Source: an uncultured Bacteriovoracaceae bacterium (lineage in GTDB: Bacteria; Bdellovibrionota; Bacteriovoracia; Bacteriovoracales; Bacteriovoracaceae). Taken from it: a stretch of 64,000 nt of DNA. Made by a program: the position numbers and the translations under genes. The notes under the pieces were generated by a model. It was not told where the DNA came from. It made no database searches and was given only the letters and a program-made list of their open reading frames with translations. Within the stretch, counting starts at the first letter, position 1. Every line of letters begins with the position of its first letter. This document shows positions 45,052 to 55,287 of the stretch, piece after piece. The stretch covers positions 1 through 64,000 of the forward strand of contig CALHLC010000022.1 in assembly GCA_938034385.1 (NCBI GenBank). Reading direction: 5' to 3'.

Positions 45052-47038
45052 ATAAACTCTTTTTCATAAATAGGATAAAGATCAACAGCAGTAATGTAAA
45101 TATACTTATGAATGGGGTGACTTTAGAGATAATCGATCCTGTGAATTGAACTCTTGTCTTTGTACCTTTAGGAGTAATACCTATAAAAAATGGATACATT
45201 TTTTCTAATTTTTCTCCACTTAAGGAGTTTAAATATGGATGATAGGAATATTTTAAGAAATGTTTTTTATTTGGACAATCTGTATGTAAATCAAACCCAT
45301 GAAAATCAACCTTTACGCTTGCATTACATCCTTGAATATCGTCTTTGCTCGGGGATTGGAGTTTATCTCTAAAATGATAATATGATTCTGAAAATGTGTT
45401 GGGATAGAGGTAAGAATCATTATTGATTACATTAACCATCTTGGTTTTCTCTTTAAGTGACCAAATTTCAAAAGGTTGAACTTCAGCTATTTTATTGAAA
45501 TATTGATTATCCTTAAATTTATTCTTGGCAACTTTATCCACGAGAATAATTGATTGCCCACCAAGAAATGAAAATTTATGATGGAAATGTTCTAAGTTTA
45601 AAACATCACACTTATACTTATAACCAAAAACACAACTTGGTTTATCGCTAACATATCCTTGCATTAGCATTGCAAAAGGAGAGAACTTATGAGCTTCAGA
45701 GAATAAACTTTCAAATGTTGCTCTGTTAGCCAGTATTCCTAAACTCTCAAAAACTCTTGTTGTTCCTGCTCCATTTAAAACAGGGTGATGTTCATATAGT
45801 ACTCTTGGGTCAGATAAACTTCCTTCAATTTTTTGTACTAGTTTTTTTGCTTTCTGAAAGAGAGGTTTTTTCTCCCATCCTGAGTAATTCCACTTCGCCC
45901 AGCTTTTAGTATTAATGGTTTCATTGTTAATAAAAATAAATACTCCGAGGATAAATAATATACCTAAGGTTGATTTTACTTTAAACGAGATATTTTGATA
46001 TTGAGCAAGTGAAATGAATCCAACTAAAATAGAAAAATAATAAAATGGAGCTAAGATTCTTGAAGGGTACAACTCTAAAGCTGAAAATAAAAATCCATAT
46101 CCTATTAATCCAATGAGATAAGTTATATAGGGAGCAATAATTTTATTTCTTTTTAGGTAAAGAGTTATAATTGAAAAGGCGAGGAAGAGGAGAGACAAAA
46201 TGCCAGGAACTGTTAATATTTTTTTTAACTCTTCATCCATAAAGAAAAAGAACTTTAAAGCTTCTGTATATTTTTTCGACTCTATCATAGGTAATAATTG
46301 CCAAGCAGAGAGTCCAAGTATTGCTATGCCTGAAATTAGCAGAAGAAATAAGTTTTTCTTTGAATATTTAGTAATTAGTATTCCAAGTAACAAAAGAGGA
46401 ATTGTAATGAATAAATATGCATGAGACATAGAGACGAATGCAGAGAAAATAATCCCAAGAATTAGATTTTTCTTATGTTGTTCAATAAAGAAAAATCTAA
46501 TAAAAAAACCAGAAGCAATGAGTAAAAAATTTGCAGAGATGATAAAGCAAAACTGTCCAGCCAGAGTAGATAAGATATTTCCTCCAAGCATGACAAATGA
46601 TTCATCAAATAAGATCAGAAGAGAAGCAATAGAACATAAAGAACTGGTTATTCTATCTAGCTTTATAAGCTCACAATGAAGGAAAATACAAAGAGGTAAG
46701 AGTAGTGGTCCTAAAATTGTAGTAATATTAAATGCCATCCCAATTGGAATAATATAAGAAAGAAGTCCTGCAAAAAAATAAGGAAGAGGAAAGTAGTGTA
46801 AAAATACAGGTTCTCCTCCAAGATTAGCAGGGTTCCAGGCCCGCATTCCTAGAATTCCTTGATCCCAAACTTGCTCTCTAAGTATTTTTAAGTACCAAAA
46901 ATGAGAACCCATGTCTCCGCCAGTTGCAGGGCTAGGATTTAGAATTAAATCAATTGGGAAGTATGTAAAAAAGAACATCAAGATAGAAATTTGAAGAAAA
47001 ACCGGAAAAAAATAGTTGATTAATTTATCTTGATTCAT
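45044..47038 (-). CDS. GT-C-like integral membrane glycosyltransferase, copy 1
   Basis: 664 residues with about 12 membrane helices and a C-terminal periplasmic domain. The first loop contains TGGDMGSHFW, an acidic motif as used by GT-C enzymes, and WNPANLGGEPVFLHYFPLPY, a pattern of the PTPS-related membrane family (PF10131-like). It probably transfers a lipid-linked sugar on the periplasmic side; acceptor unknown. A second copy (47082-49175) lies just upstream with the same motifs, so the pair arose by duplication. Confidence 0.7.
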   Translation of the reverse strand: MNQDKLINYFFPVFLQISILMFFFTYFPIDLILNPSPATGGDMGSHFWYLKILREQVWDQGILGMRAWNPANLGGEPVFLHYFPLPYFFAGLLSYIIPIGMAFNITTILGPLLLPLCIFLHCELIKLDRITSSLCSIASLLILFDESFVMLGGNILSTLAGQFCFIISANFLLIASGFFIRFFFIEQHKKNLILGIIFSAFVSMSHAYLFITIPLLLLGILITKYSKKNLFLLLISGIAILGLSAWQLLPMIESKKYTEALKFFFFMDEELKKILTVPGILSLLFLAFSIITLYLKRNKIIAPYITYLIGLIGYGFLFSALELYPSRILAPFYYFSILVGFISLAQYQNISFKVKSTLGILFILGVFIFINNETINTKSWAKWNYSGWEKKPLFQKAKKLVQKIEGSLSDPRVLYEHHPVLNGAGTTRVFESLGILANRATFESLFSEAHKFSPFAMLMQGYVSDKPSCVFGYKYKCDVLNLEHFHHKFSFLGGQSIILVDKVAKNKFKDNQYFNKIAEVQPFEIWSLKEKTKMVNVINNDSYLYPNTFSESYYHFRDKLQSPSKDDIQGCNASVKVDFHGFDLHTDCPNKKHFLKYSYHPYLNSLSGEKLEKMYPFFIGITPKGTKTRVQFTGSIISKVTPFISIFTLLLLIFILFMKKSLYD

Positions 47039-47081
47039 TAGATGCTTATTATCTCTAAGAATCCTTATAAAGAGAAATTTG

Positions 47082-49175
47082 TTAAACTTTTTTATTCATT
47101 CTTTTAAATAAAAATATAATAGTAAAAAGGTAGGCTATTAGACTTATAATTAAATAAAGAGACCAATTAGAATTAGCACCAAATTTAAAAACAACCTTTT
47201 TTGTTTTAGGAAAACTTAAGATGAAGCCAGGACTAATAAGATAATACGGAGAATGATCGCTAGTTTGAAAGCTTGGATGGTAAGTAAACTTAATAAAGTG
47301 AGGAGTATTGGGGCAATTCGTATTAAGTTCAAAGCCTTTAAAAGATGTTTTAATACTAGGATTACAATTTTTGTTTGAGAGTTGTGTAGAGTTATTGAGA
47401 GCATTATCAATCTTTGCGAAAGACTCCTGAATCTTTTTTTCATGTGCTATTGAAATTATAAAAGTTGCATCTTTATTGTATCTTTTAGTCCATTGATAGA
47501 AAGAATCTTTCCAGTTTTTATTATTCAAAATTTCGTATGGCTTTGTGAAAACTTTAACTAATTCAACCTTTTTATTTAAGCTAAATATTTCCCAGGGACC
47601 ACTTGCAAATTTAAAGGTTAGTTCATTAACTTGCTTAGCCATTTTCTTTGCTTGATCGCTCATTAAGACAAGGTCTTGGATTCCAAAGAGCTCTAGGTAT
47701 GGGATTACTTTTTTAATATTTAAGCTAGAACAACTTCTAGTCGTAAAAAAAGGGCAGCTAGGAGTTTTACTTAACATTGATTGCACATAAAAAAATGATG
47801 GAGCAGTAATAGTAGATTCTTGATAAAGACCAGAGCCAGTAGCTCTATTTGCAAAGTATGGAAGCATTTCAAAAGCTCTAGGGGTACCAGCCTTATTTGA
47901 ATCATCAGAGCTTTCAGCAAATACTCTAGGCATAGACAAATTACCAGAGAGTTTTTGATTAATGGCCTTGAAGTCTGAATAGAGTTCTTTTCTTGTCCAG
48001 CCTTCATAGTTCCATTTTGTCCAATGGACAAGATTTACATTTAGATAGTAAGTAGCACAACATACTAATAGGAAGATAAAAACTTTTGAATAATATAGAT
48101 CTATAACTTTATATTGATTTAAAATATGACCAATTGGTATAGCAAAAATGATAATTGCAACAGGTAAAAGAGTTGCTAAGACTCGACCGTCAACTAATCC
48201 AATATTTGGAAATAAGAAGTAAAAACCAATTAAAGTAAAAAGTAGAGAAAAAAGGATGAAGAATTGTTTTTTATAGGGAAGAGTTCTTTGAGCAATGGAG
48301 TTTTTAGTAAAAAGAGTGAGAAAAGGGAAGCTTAATATTCCTATGAAAATATGAAAGTCTGAAGTAAGTATTTTCTTTAACTCTGAAGAAGTCATTTGGT
48401 ACATAAAAGGGCTGGTCCAGCCATGGTTTTCAATCATTGGTAGGATAAACCATAAAGCTAGAACTAATGATAAGGCTCCAGATAAAATTAAATGTATAAG
48501 AGTTTGGGAAGTTCTATGAACAAAGAGAAATATTAAAAACACACAAGGAATCAGGATAAATGTATAAGCATGAGTAATTGCTATAATAGAAAATAATAAA
48601 GTTGAAGTTAAGGGAAATTGCTTTTGGCTTATTTCTTTGTAAAGAGTACCCATTGATAGAAAAAAAATAGATATAGAAAGAGAGTGAGAAAATTGTCCTG
48701 CAAGGGTTGAAGAGAAATTTCCACCGTAAATAGAGTAGGAGTCATTTAAAAGAAAGACCATGGATAAGATGCTACCAACAAGAGGAATAGGATCTTTAAG
48801 TTTAAATCTTGAAAGCATAAAATGAATTGATGCAGGTAAACTCAAACAACCTAAAATAGTAACGATATTAAAAGCTGTCGCAATAGGCATAAGATAAGAT
48901 AAAAGGCCCATAATCATAAATGGAAATGGGAAGTAGTGGAGAAATAGAGGTTCTCCTCCAAAGTTACCAGGATTCCAGAACTTAATAGAAAGATCACCTA
49001 AGCTCCAACCAAACTTCTTCATTACATAAAGGGGCCAAAAATGTGAACCAGTATCTCCGCCTGTTGCAGGTAAATCAGAAAAGAGGTAATTGAGAGGGAA
49101 GTAGGATAGAAGATAGGCAATTATTAAAAGATTAATAATTGTATTGATATTTAACTTTTTAAACATAGAGTTCAC
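47082..49175 (-). CDS. GT-C-like integral membrane glycosyltransferase, copy 2
   Basis: 697 residues, about 12 membrane helices. It shares with copy 1 the TGGDTGSHFW loop, WNPGNFGGEPLFLHYFPFPF, the NFSSTLAGQFSHSLSIS segment, the HWTKWNYEGW motif after the last core helix and a CNPSIKTSFKGFELNTNCPN type C-terminal motif with two Cys. Similarity is spread along the whole length. The conserved acidic loop is intact in both, so both may be active on different donors or acceptors. Confidence 0.7.
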   Translation of the reverse strand: MNSMFKKLNINTIINLLIIAYLLSYFPLNYLFSDLPATGGDTGSHFWPLYVMKKFGWSLGDLSIKFWNPGNFGGEPLFLHYFPFPFMIMGLLSYLMPIATAFNIVTILGCLSLPASIHFMLSRFKLKDPIPLVGSILSMVFLLNDSYSIYGGNFSSTLAGQFSHSLSISIFFLSMGTLYKEISQKQFPLTSTLLFSIIAITHAYTFILIPCVFLIFLFVHRTSQTLIHLILSGALSLVLALWFILPMIENHGWTSPFMYQMTSSELKKILTSDFHIFIGILSFPFLTLFTKNSIAQRTLPYKKQFFILFSLLFTLIGFYFLFPNIGLVDGRVLATLLPVAIIIFAIPIGHILNQYKVIDLYYSKVFIFLLVCCATYYLNVNLVHWTKWNYEGWTRKELYSDFKAINQKLSGNLSMPRVFAESSDDSNKAGTPRAFEMLPYFANRATGSGLYQESTITAPSFFYVQSMLSKTPSCPFFTTRSCSSLNIKKVIPYLELFGIQDLVLMSDQAKKMAKQVNELTFKFASGPWEIFSLNKKVELVKVFTKPYEILNNKNWKDSFYQWTKRYNKDATFIISIAHEKKIQESFAKIDNALNNSTQLSNKNCNPSIKTSFKGFELNTNCPNTPHFIKFTYHPSFQTSDHSPYYLISPGFILSFPKTKKVVFKFGANSNWSLYLIISLIAYLFTIIFLFKRMNKKV

Positions 49176-49212
49176 TATCTTAAGATTATAACTAAAATTT
49201 CAAAAGGAGTAA

Positions 49213-49638
49213 TTAAATATCTTGGTTTGAGATTTTATCAAGGATTCCATTTACAAAGCTATGAGATTTTTCATTTCCAAACTTCTTAGCGACTTCTATA
49301 TATTCATTTATTATTACTGCTACTGGAGTCTTTTTTTCGATGAATTTCATCTCAGAAATAGCTAAGATTAAAATAGATTTATCAATATTTGAAACTCGTT
49401 CTAGTTTCCAGTTTTTTAAATTATTTGAAATAATTTCTTCTATTTGAGTCTTATTTTTTTGAGCACTTAAAAGTGTGTCATAAATATATTCTGTGTGGTC
49501 TTTAGGAGCTTCAATGCTTTTTGAAAGGTTTTCTATCACTGCTTGTAATTGAACTTTATTTGAATAAAACTCCTCATTTAAGAAAACGGCATGGTAGAAA
49601 GCTTGAAATACAAATTCACGTGAAGGGCTAGCACTCAT
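49213..49638 (-). CDS. nusB: Transcription antitermination factor NusB
   Basis: 141 all-helical residues of NusB size. The C-terminal segment KTPVAVIINEYIEVAKKFGNEKSHSFVNGILDKI is the family hallmark, and the N-terminus SREFVFQAFYHAVF fits the first helix. NusB with NusE supports antitermination on rRNA operons. Its ATG overlaps the nrdR stop by four bases. Confidence 0.93.
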   Translation of the reverse strand: MSASPSREFVFQAFYHAVFLNEEFYSNKVQLQAVIENLSKSIEAPKDHTEYIYDTLLSAQKNKTQIEEIISNNLKNWKLERVSNIDKSILILAISEMKFIEKKTPVAVIINEYIEVAKKFGNEKSHSFVNGILDKISNQDI

Positions 49639-50111
49639 TGGATTTGGTCCTTGAAAAAAAGATGCTTCTGATCTTCTTTTAAATAATTAAAAAATTCTTC
49701 TATGTCTTCGTAACTTGTATAAACAGATGCGAACCTAATATAAGCAACAGGGTGTAAATCTTTTAAATGAGTCATCATGAAGTTACCAATCAAGCGTGAC
49801 CTTATCTCGGATTTATTAAGTTCTAGTATCTTTTTTTCGATTTTCTCTACAATGTTTTCAATTTGCTTGGGAGATACTGGTAATTTTTGACAGGCTTTTT
49901 CTAGGCCTCCTAGGATTTTCTCTCTATTGTACTCTTCTCGTCTACCATCTTTTTTAAAGATCTTAGGCATAGATAATTCAATTGTTTCATAAGTTGTAAA
50001 TCTTCTTTCACAACTATGGCAGACTCTTCTTCTCCTAATTGAAGCACCAGATTTTATTAATCTAGAATCTAAAACTTTTGAATCTTTATAAAGACAAAAA
50101 GGACAGTTCAT
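49635..50111 (-). CDS. nrdR: Transcriptional repressor NrdR
   Basis: 158 residues. A zinc ribbon (CPFC at 3-6 and CHSC near 32) binds DNA, and an ATP-cone domain follows (MPKIFKKDGRREEYNREKILGGLEKAC). NrdR senses ATP/dATP and represses ribonucleotide reductase genes through NrdR boxes. A box pair lies before nrdJ in this window (12357-12414). nrdR next to nusB and glyA is a frequent bacterial arrangement. Confidence 0.95.
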   Translation of the reverse strand: MNCPFCLYKDSKVLDSRLIKSGASIRRRRVCHSCERRFTTYETIELSMPKIFKKDGRREEYNREKILGGLEKACQKLPVSPKQIENIVEKIEKKILELNKSEIRSRLIGNFMMTHLKDLHPVAYIRFASVYTSYEDIEEFFNYLKEDQKHLFFKDQIQ

Positions 50112-50336
50112 TTACGGACATTCTCCTTGAGTGTAATCTCCCTCTTTTGCTCCTTCACATCCTGCAAAGCAACTATTGGAGTAGTTCTTACCTTTATAAC
50201 AAACTGGTGCATACATTTCCATACAAATACAATTTTGAGCGTCATCAATTTTAATGGGTTTTGTATCTGTAATATCAGACTTTTGAGGAGTGGAATTACA
50301 AGAAACTAATAAAAATAATAAAAGACTAATTTTCAT
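50112..50336 (-). CDS. Kazal-type protease inhibitor lipoprotein
   Basis: 74 residues from ATG 50336-50334, which follows GGAG and overlaps the glyA stop by 11 bases. A lipoprotein signal ends at [13 protein letters not shown]. The mature part holds one Kazal domain with six Cys: C-I-C, then [18 protein letters not shown] and GEC. By alignment to ovomucoid-type domains the reactive P1 residue would be Glu (C-M-E-M-Y), which points to a glutamate-specific serine protease as target (inference). It is set between glyA and nrdR, in a housekeeping operon. Confidence 0.82.
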   Translation of the reverse strand: MKISLLLFLLVSCNSTPQKSDITDTKPIKIDDAQNCICMEMYAPVCYKGKNYSNSCFAGCEGAKEGDYTQGECP

Positions 50337-51561
50337 AAATAGGAAACTCCTTACATAGTTCATAAACTTGTTTTTTAATATCACTGAGAACTGATTCTTT
50401 GTCATGGTTTTTTAGAGTTTTTGTTATTAAGCCAGCAATGAGCTTCATTTGATCTTCCTTCATTCCTCTTGTTGTTATGGCTGGAGTCCCTATTCTAATC
50501 CCTGAAGTTACAAAAGGACTTCTTTTATCTCCCGGAATCATATTTTTATTACAAGTTATACCAACGTGATCTAGAGCAATGGATCCATCTTTACCTGATA
50601 GTCCAACCGAATCAGTCTTTATAGTCATTAGGTGATTATCAGTTCCTTTGGAAACGATATCTATATCATGTTCAAGCAATTGGCTTGCTAGAATTTTAGA
50701 ATTTTTTATCACTTGCTCTTGATAAGTTTTAAAACTGGGATCAAGTGCTTCTTTGAAAGCTACTGCTTTAGCAGCTATAACATGCTCAAGCGGACCACCT
50801 TGAATACCAGGGAAAATATTGAAATTGATTTTCTTTTCAAACTCTTCAGTCATTAATATTAATCCACCTCTTGGTCCTCTTAATGTTTTATGAGTAGTTG
50901 AAGTTATGATATCTGCTAGACCCACAGGGCTAGGGTGAACTCCGGCTGCAATTAAACCAGCAATATGGGCCATATCAACTAAAAGATAAGCTCCTACTGA
51001 GTCTGCTATCTCACGAAATTTTTTAAAATCAATAATTCGAGGGTAAGCCGATGCACCTGCGACGATGACCTTGGGTTTGTTCTTTTTAGCAACTTCTTCA
51101 ACATGATTATAATCTAAAACTTCTGACTCGGTATTGACTCCATAAAAACAAGTTTTAAATAATTTTCCAGAAAAGTTAACAGGACTCCCGTGGGTTAAGT
51201 GACCTCCTTGAGCAAGGTCCATTCCCATTATAGTGTCACCATGCTCTAGCATGGCAAAGTATGATGCCATATTAGCACCAGATCCAGAGTGAGGTTGAAC
51301 ATTAGCATACCCCACATTAAATAATTTTTTTAATCGTTCTATGGCCAGTGTTTCTATTTGGTCAATAAATTCACATCCATCATAATATCTTTTCCCAGGA
51401 TATCCTTCAGCGTATTTATTAGTTAAGACAGTTCCTTGTGCTTCCATGACCGCTCGAGAGCAATAGTTTTCAGAAGCAATAAGTTCAATCCCATCAAATT
51501 GTCTTTTTTCTTCTTTTTTTATTAAATCAAAAATGGCAGGATCAGTTTTTTCTAAAAGCAT
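50326..51561 (-). CDS. glyA: Serine hydroxymethyltransferase
   Basis: 411 residues, family length. It interconverts serine and glycine with tetrahydrofolate and PLP. The PLP Lys is in [13 protein letters not shown]; other marks are [23 protein letters not shown] and [12 protein letters not shown]. It directly follows fabF (one base apart), so the fatty-acid cluster and glyA are one transcript. Confidence 0.96.
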   Translation of the reverse strand: MLLEKTDPAIFDLIKKEEKRQFDGIELIASENYCSRAVMEAQGTVLTNKYAEGYPGKRYYDGCEFIDQIETLAIERLKKLFNVGYANVQPHSGSGANMASYFAMLEHGDTIMGMDLAQGGHLTHGSPVNFSGKLFKTCFYGVNTESEVLDYNHVEEVAKKNKPKVIVAGASAYPRIIDFKKFREIADSVGAYLLVDMAHIAGLIAAGVHPSPVGLADIITSTTHKTLRGPRGGLILMTEEFEKKINFNIFPGIQGGPLEHVIAAKAVAFKEALDPSFKTYQEQVIKNSKILASQLLEHDIDIVSKGTDNHLMTIKTDSVGLSGKDGSIALDHVGITCNKNMIPGDKRSPFVTSGIRIGTPAITTRGMKEDQMKLIAGLITKTLKNHDKESVLSDIKKQVYELCKEFPIYEN

Positions 51562-51562
51562 T

Positions 51563-52834
51563 CTATTCTCCTTGAAATTTTTTAAAAATTAATGATGAAT
51601 TTGTTCCACCAAAACCAAATGAGTTATTAAGAGCGATATTAATTTTTTTCTTTATGGATGTATTAGGTGTGTAGTTTAAGTCACACTCTGGGTCTGGATT
51701 ATCAAGATTAATAGTGGGAGCGATTTCTTGGTGAACTAAACTTTGAACACAGAAAAAACTCTCTATTGCTGCGGCACTACCAAGAAGATGACCAGTCATT
51801 GATTTAGTTGAACTAATATTTAATTTATAAGCATGTTCCTTAAAGACACTTTTTATAGCATTGGTTTCAGAAATATCGCCAAGAGGAGTTGAAGTTCCAT
51901 GAGCATTAATATAATCAACTTGGTTAGGTTCTATACTGGCTTCTAATAATGCTTGCTCCATTGCTTTTATAGCACCTTGTCCTTCTGGGTGGGGTGAAGT
52001 TATATGGTGGGCATCGGCACTGGATCCACATCCAATGATCTCTGCTAATATTGTTGCGTCTCTTTTTAATGCTGAATCTAGACTTTCTATAACTAAAATA
52101 GCTGCACCTTCACCTATGACAAATCCATCTCTATCAGAGCTAAACGGACAAGATGCGTGTTGAGCTGGAACATCTCTTTTTGATAATGCTTTCATTGAGT
52201 TAAATCCAGCGATAGTGAGTTTAGTTAAAACAGCTTCGGATCCACCAACTAATACAGCGTCTTGAATTCCAGTTTGAATTTGTCGAACACCCATTTCAAT
52301 TGCATGACCACTAGAAGCACAAGCACTAGAGATACTAAAGTTCGATCCTTGTAATCCAAGTTTTATAGAAATTAGTCCACTGGCCATATTGGGAATAATA
52401 GAAGGAATGAAAAATGGACTTGTTCTTGCCCTTTTTTGTTTCAAAAACTTTCTATAAGAGCTCTCTGTTAAAGGAAAGCCTCCCATTCCAACTCCCAAGA
52501 TACAACCTATCTTATGTGGTAGAACGTCACTCCCAATCTTTAAGTTAGAATCAATTAATGCATGATGAGCACTATGAAGTGCATAGTGAATAAAAGTATC
52601 AAATCGGTCTTGTTCTTTAGGTGATAGAATTTCATCATCTATTTTGAAGTTATTAACGTATGATGCGATGTTAACAGGGAAGTCAAATTCGATATCATCT
52701 ATAAAGCGATCATTAAGTTTTTTGATGGATGATTTACCCGAAAGGGCGTTTTTCCATATTTCATTTTTACTATGTCCAAGACCACATATTCCAGATAGTC
52801 CTGTAATAACAACTCTTTTTTTATTAGTTAACAT
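51563..52834 (-). CDS. fabF: 3-oxoacyl-ACP synthase II
   Basis: 423 residues. Condensing enzyme of fatty-acid elongation with catalytic triad Cys in [14 protein letters not shown], His in [12 protein letters not shown] and His in [16 protein letters not shown]. It overlaps acpP by 11 bp. The N-terminus ([15 protein letters not shown]) is as expected. Confidence 0.94.
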   Translation of the reverse strand: MLTNKKRVVITGLSGICGLGHSKNEIWKNALSGKSSIKKLNDRFIDDIEFDFPVNIASYVNNFKIDDEILSPKEQDRFDTFIHYALHSAHHALIDSNLKIGSDVLPHKIGCILGVGMGGFPLTESSYRKFLKQKRARTSPFFIPSIIPNMASGLISIKLGLQGSNFSISSACASSGHAIEMGVRQIQTGIQDAVLVGGSEAVLTKLTIAGFNSMKALSKRDVPAQHASCPFSSDRDGFVIGEGAAILVIESLDSALKRDATILAEIIGCGSSADAHHITSPHPEGQGAIKAMEQALLEASIEPNQVDYINAHGTSTPLGDISETNAIKSVFKEHAYKLNISSTKSMTGHLLGSAAAIESFFCVQSLVHQEIAPTINLDNPDPECDLNYTPNTSIKKKINIALNNSFGFGGTNSSLIFKKFQGE

Positions 52835-53060
52835 CCTTATCTTTTAGATATCCGACAACATCTTTAACAGTTTTTAGTTTTTCTGTATCTGTTTCTGGAA
52901 TTTCAATTCCAAACTCGTCTTCCATTTTCATCATTAATTCAACCATATCTAATGAGTCTAAATTTAGATCATCTACAAAGCTGGTAGTTAGTTGAATTTT
53001 ATCTTGATCGATCTTTGTCGCAGAGCTTACTAGGCCTATAATTTTACTTTGAATTTCCAT
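52824..53060 (-). CDS. acpP: Acyl carrier protein
   Basis: 78 acidic residues. The phosphopantetheine Ser lies in DSLD within LNLDSLDMVELMMKMEDEF. It carries the growing acyl chain. Located between fabD and fabF; fabG, often found here, is absent. Confidence 0.96.
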   Translation of the reverse strand: MEIQSKIIGLVSSATKIDQDKIQLTTSFVDDLNLDSLDMVELMMKMEDEFGIEIPETDTEKLKTVKDVVGYLKDKDVN

Positions 53061-53106
53061 TCCATACCTCTATATGTAGTAGCGTTAGGTTATAAATTTC
53101 ATGGAA

Positions 53107-54060
53107 TTACACGAAAGTGTCAAGATCACTTTCATAGAGTTTATCTTTTTCAAACGATAGTATTTTAAGGTCTCTATTGATTTTTCTTATCAATCCTGAG
53201 GTGACTTTTCCTGGTCCCATATCGATAATTAAATGATCTTGAGTTATAGCTTCAACGCTTTGAGTCCAAAGAACAGATGATGAAATTTGTTTAATTAAAT
53301 TTTCTTTTATCTGATCAGAGGAAGTTGTTTGGTTATATTCTTTAGCATCTACATTTGCGATATAGCTAAACTCTGGTGAGTTGAGATCAAAGTTCTTTAA
53401 ATGATTACTCATGATCTCTTGGGCCTTAATCATTAATGGAGAGTGAAAAGGAGCTGATACTTTTAGCTCTATTACTCTATAAGGACCTTCCTGGAAGTCA
53501 CTTTCAAGTTTTTTAAGAAATCTATTACAAGCTTCAATATGACCTGAGATAACAATTTGTCCTGGAGTATTAAAGTTTGCAGGGACAACTTGTGATTGTT
53601 CAGAGCTAACCTCAGTACAAATTTTTCTTATAATAGTTTCAGGTACTCTCATGATGGCATGCATGGCACCAACTCCAGAAGGAGTCGCTTGGCTCATAGC
53701 TCTAGCTCGCTTAAAGGTTAAATCAATTCCTTGCTCAAAGGAAATAACTCCGCATGAGTAAAGTGCAGCGTATTCACCTATAGAGTGACCAAGACAAAGG
53801 TTAATATTACTTGTCTGTTGTTTTATAATATCACTACAAATAGAGCTGATTAAGAAAATCATTGGTTGGGTAAACTGAGTAAGCTTTAATTTTTCTTCAG
53901 GACCTTGAAGGCAAAGTTCCATTGCATCGTAACCAAGTAATTCACTAGCTTGCGTAAAACGGTTTTTTACTAATTGTTGATACTTAGATTCAAGTAGGTC
54001 ACTGCCCATCCCAACGTATTGAGATCCTTGACCAGGAAATGAAAGTGCAATTTTTTTCAT
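53107..54060 (-). CDS. fabD: Malonyl-CoA:ACP transacylase
   Basis: 317 residues. The nucleophile Ser is in GHSIGEYAALYSCG, the opening FPGQGSQYVGMG is the family signature, and the active-site His is in SAPFHSPLM. It loads malonate onto ACP. Its start overlaps the fabH stop by one base. Confidence 0.95.
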   Translation of the reverse strand: MKKIALSFPGQGSQYVGMGSDLLESKYQQLVKNRFTQASELLGYDAMELCLQGPEEKLKLTQFTQPMIFLISSICSDIIKQQTSNINLCLGHSIGEYAALYSCGVISFEQGIDLTFKRARAMSQATPSGVGAMHAIMRVPETIIRKICTEVSSEQSQVVPANFNTPGQIVISGHIEACNRFLKKLESDFQEGPYRVIELKVSAPFHSPLMIKAQEIMSNHLKNFDLNSPEFSYIANVDAKEYNQTTSSDQIKENLIKQISSSVLWTQSVEAITQDHLIIDMGPGKVTSGLIRKINRDLKILSFEKDKLYESDLDTFV

Positions 54061-55046
54061 TAATATGTGAGTAGAACTGTTCCAGATGTTAATCCAGATC
54101 CAAAAGCCGTGAGAAGAAGTTTATCTCCTCTTTTTAATCTACCAGCTTCAACTGCTTCACTTAAAGCAAGAGGAATAGAGGCCGATGAAGTATTGGCATA
54201 TTTTTGAACATTGATAAAAACTTTTTCTTTTGGAAATTCAAAACGGCGAGCAACTGCTTCGATTATTCTCATATTTGCCTGATGAGGAATGAATAAATCA
54301 ACATCTTCTTTAGTAGTATTAGTTTGTTCTAAGATAGAAGCACACTGAGAAGCCATCGTTTTTACAGCAGATTTAAAAACTACTTGTCCGTTCATTTCTA
54401 CTATGTCCATACTCTTAGAGTCTACAAAGAATGGGCTTCGTGCCATACCAGTTCTCATTATAAGATCATCTTTTTTACTGGAATCAGATGACAAAATACT
54501 TTTATGGATCTTAGAGTTCTCGTTATTTGATTTAGATAAAACAATCGCTCCACAACCATCGCCAAAAAGTACACTTTTAGATCTATCCATCCAGTTGTTA
54601 TAACTACTTGTTGTTTCTGAGCCTACAACCAAAATATTTTTATATACTCCATTTGCGATCAATGAATTAGCCATAACTAGGGAGTACAACCATCCAGTGC
54701 ATGCTGCATTTAAATCTATACAAGCACATTTATTTTTCATGCCTAATAAGTCTTGTAAAAGTGTTGCAGTATTTGGGAAGTGATAATCCGACATAGTAGA
54801 TGAGAGCAGAATAATTTCTATTTCTTCTTTATCAATTTTAGCGTTCTTTATGGCCATCTTAGCAGCTTGCAGTGCCATGGTAGATGGGAATTCATTTTCT
54901 TTAGGGTTAGCTATTCTTCTTTCTTTAATTCCAGTTCGCTCTGTGATCCATTCATCAGAGGTATCAAAAAGAGTTGTCATATATTGATTTGTATAGATTT
55001 GATCTGGAACAAAATGACCGGTTCCTAATATTTGGGAAGTGTACAT
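54060..55046 (-). CDS. fabH: 3-oxoacyl-ACP synthase III
   Basis: 328 residues. It starts fatty-acid synthesis from acetyl-CoA and malonyl-ACP. Catalytic Cys in DLNAACTGWLYSL, His in FIPHQANMRIIEA and Asn in QKYANTSSASIP are intact. The gene follows rpmF by 28 bases, with no plsX between them, although rpmF-plsX-fabH is the common order. Confidence 0.95.
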   Translation of the reverse strand: MYTSQILGTGHFVPDQIYTNQYMTTLFDTSDEWITERTGIKERRIANPKENEFPSTMALQAAKMAIKNAKIDKEEIEIILLSSTMSDYHFPNTATLLQDLLGMKNKCACIDLNAACTGWLYSLVMANSLIANGVYKNILVVGSETTSSYNNWMDRSKSVLFGDGCGAIVLSKSNNENSKIHKSILSSDSSKKDDLIMRTGMARSPFFVDSKSMDIVEMNGQVVFKSAVKTMASQCASILEQTNTTKEDVDLFIPHQANMRIIEAVARRFEFPKEKVFINVQKYANTSSASIPLALSEAVEAGRLKRGDKLLLTAFGSGLTSGTVLLTY

Positions 55047-55074
55047 TTTAATCCTTTAAGAGTTTTTAAGAGGT

Positions 55075-55287
55075 TTACTCTTCTGTATCTTCTTCTGAAT
55101 TTCTTTCTTTGATTGTAAAAATTTCTCTACCTTTGTAAGTTCCACAACTTGGACACGCACAATGAGGTAAATTCATTGCTCCACAATTTCCACACTTGGA
55201 AGTATGTTTTCTATACATTTTATGATGTTGGCCTGCTCTTCTTAGACCTTTTCTTTGAACACTTGTTTTTTTCTTAGGAACTGCCAC
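55075..55287 (-). CDS. rpmF: 50S ribosomal protein L32
   Basis: 70 residues with the L32 start AVPKKKTSVQRKGLRRA and a zinc ribbon (CGNC, CPSC). GTG start with GGAGG six bases upstream. The acidic C-terminal tail (RNSEEDTEE) is a little longer than usual. First gene of the fatty-acid operon. Confidence 0.95.
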   Translation of the reverse strand: MAVPKKKTSVQRKGLRRAGQHHKMYRKHTSKCGNCGAMNLPHCACPSCGTYKGREIFTIKERNSEEDTEE

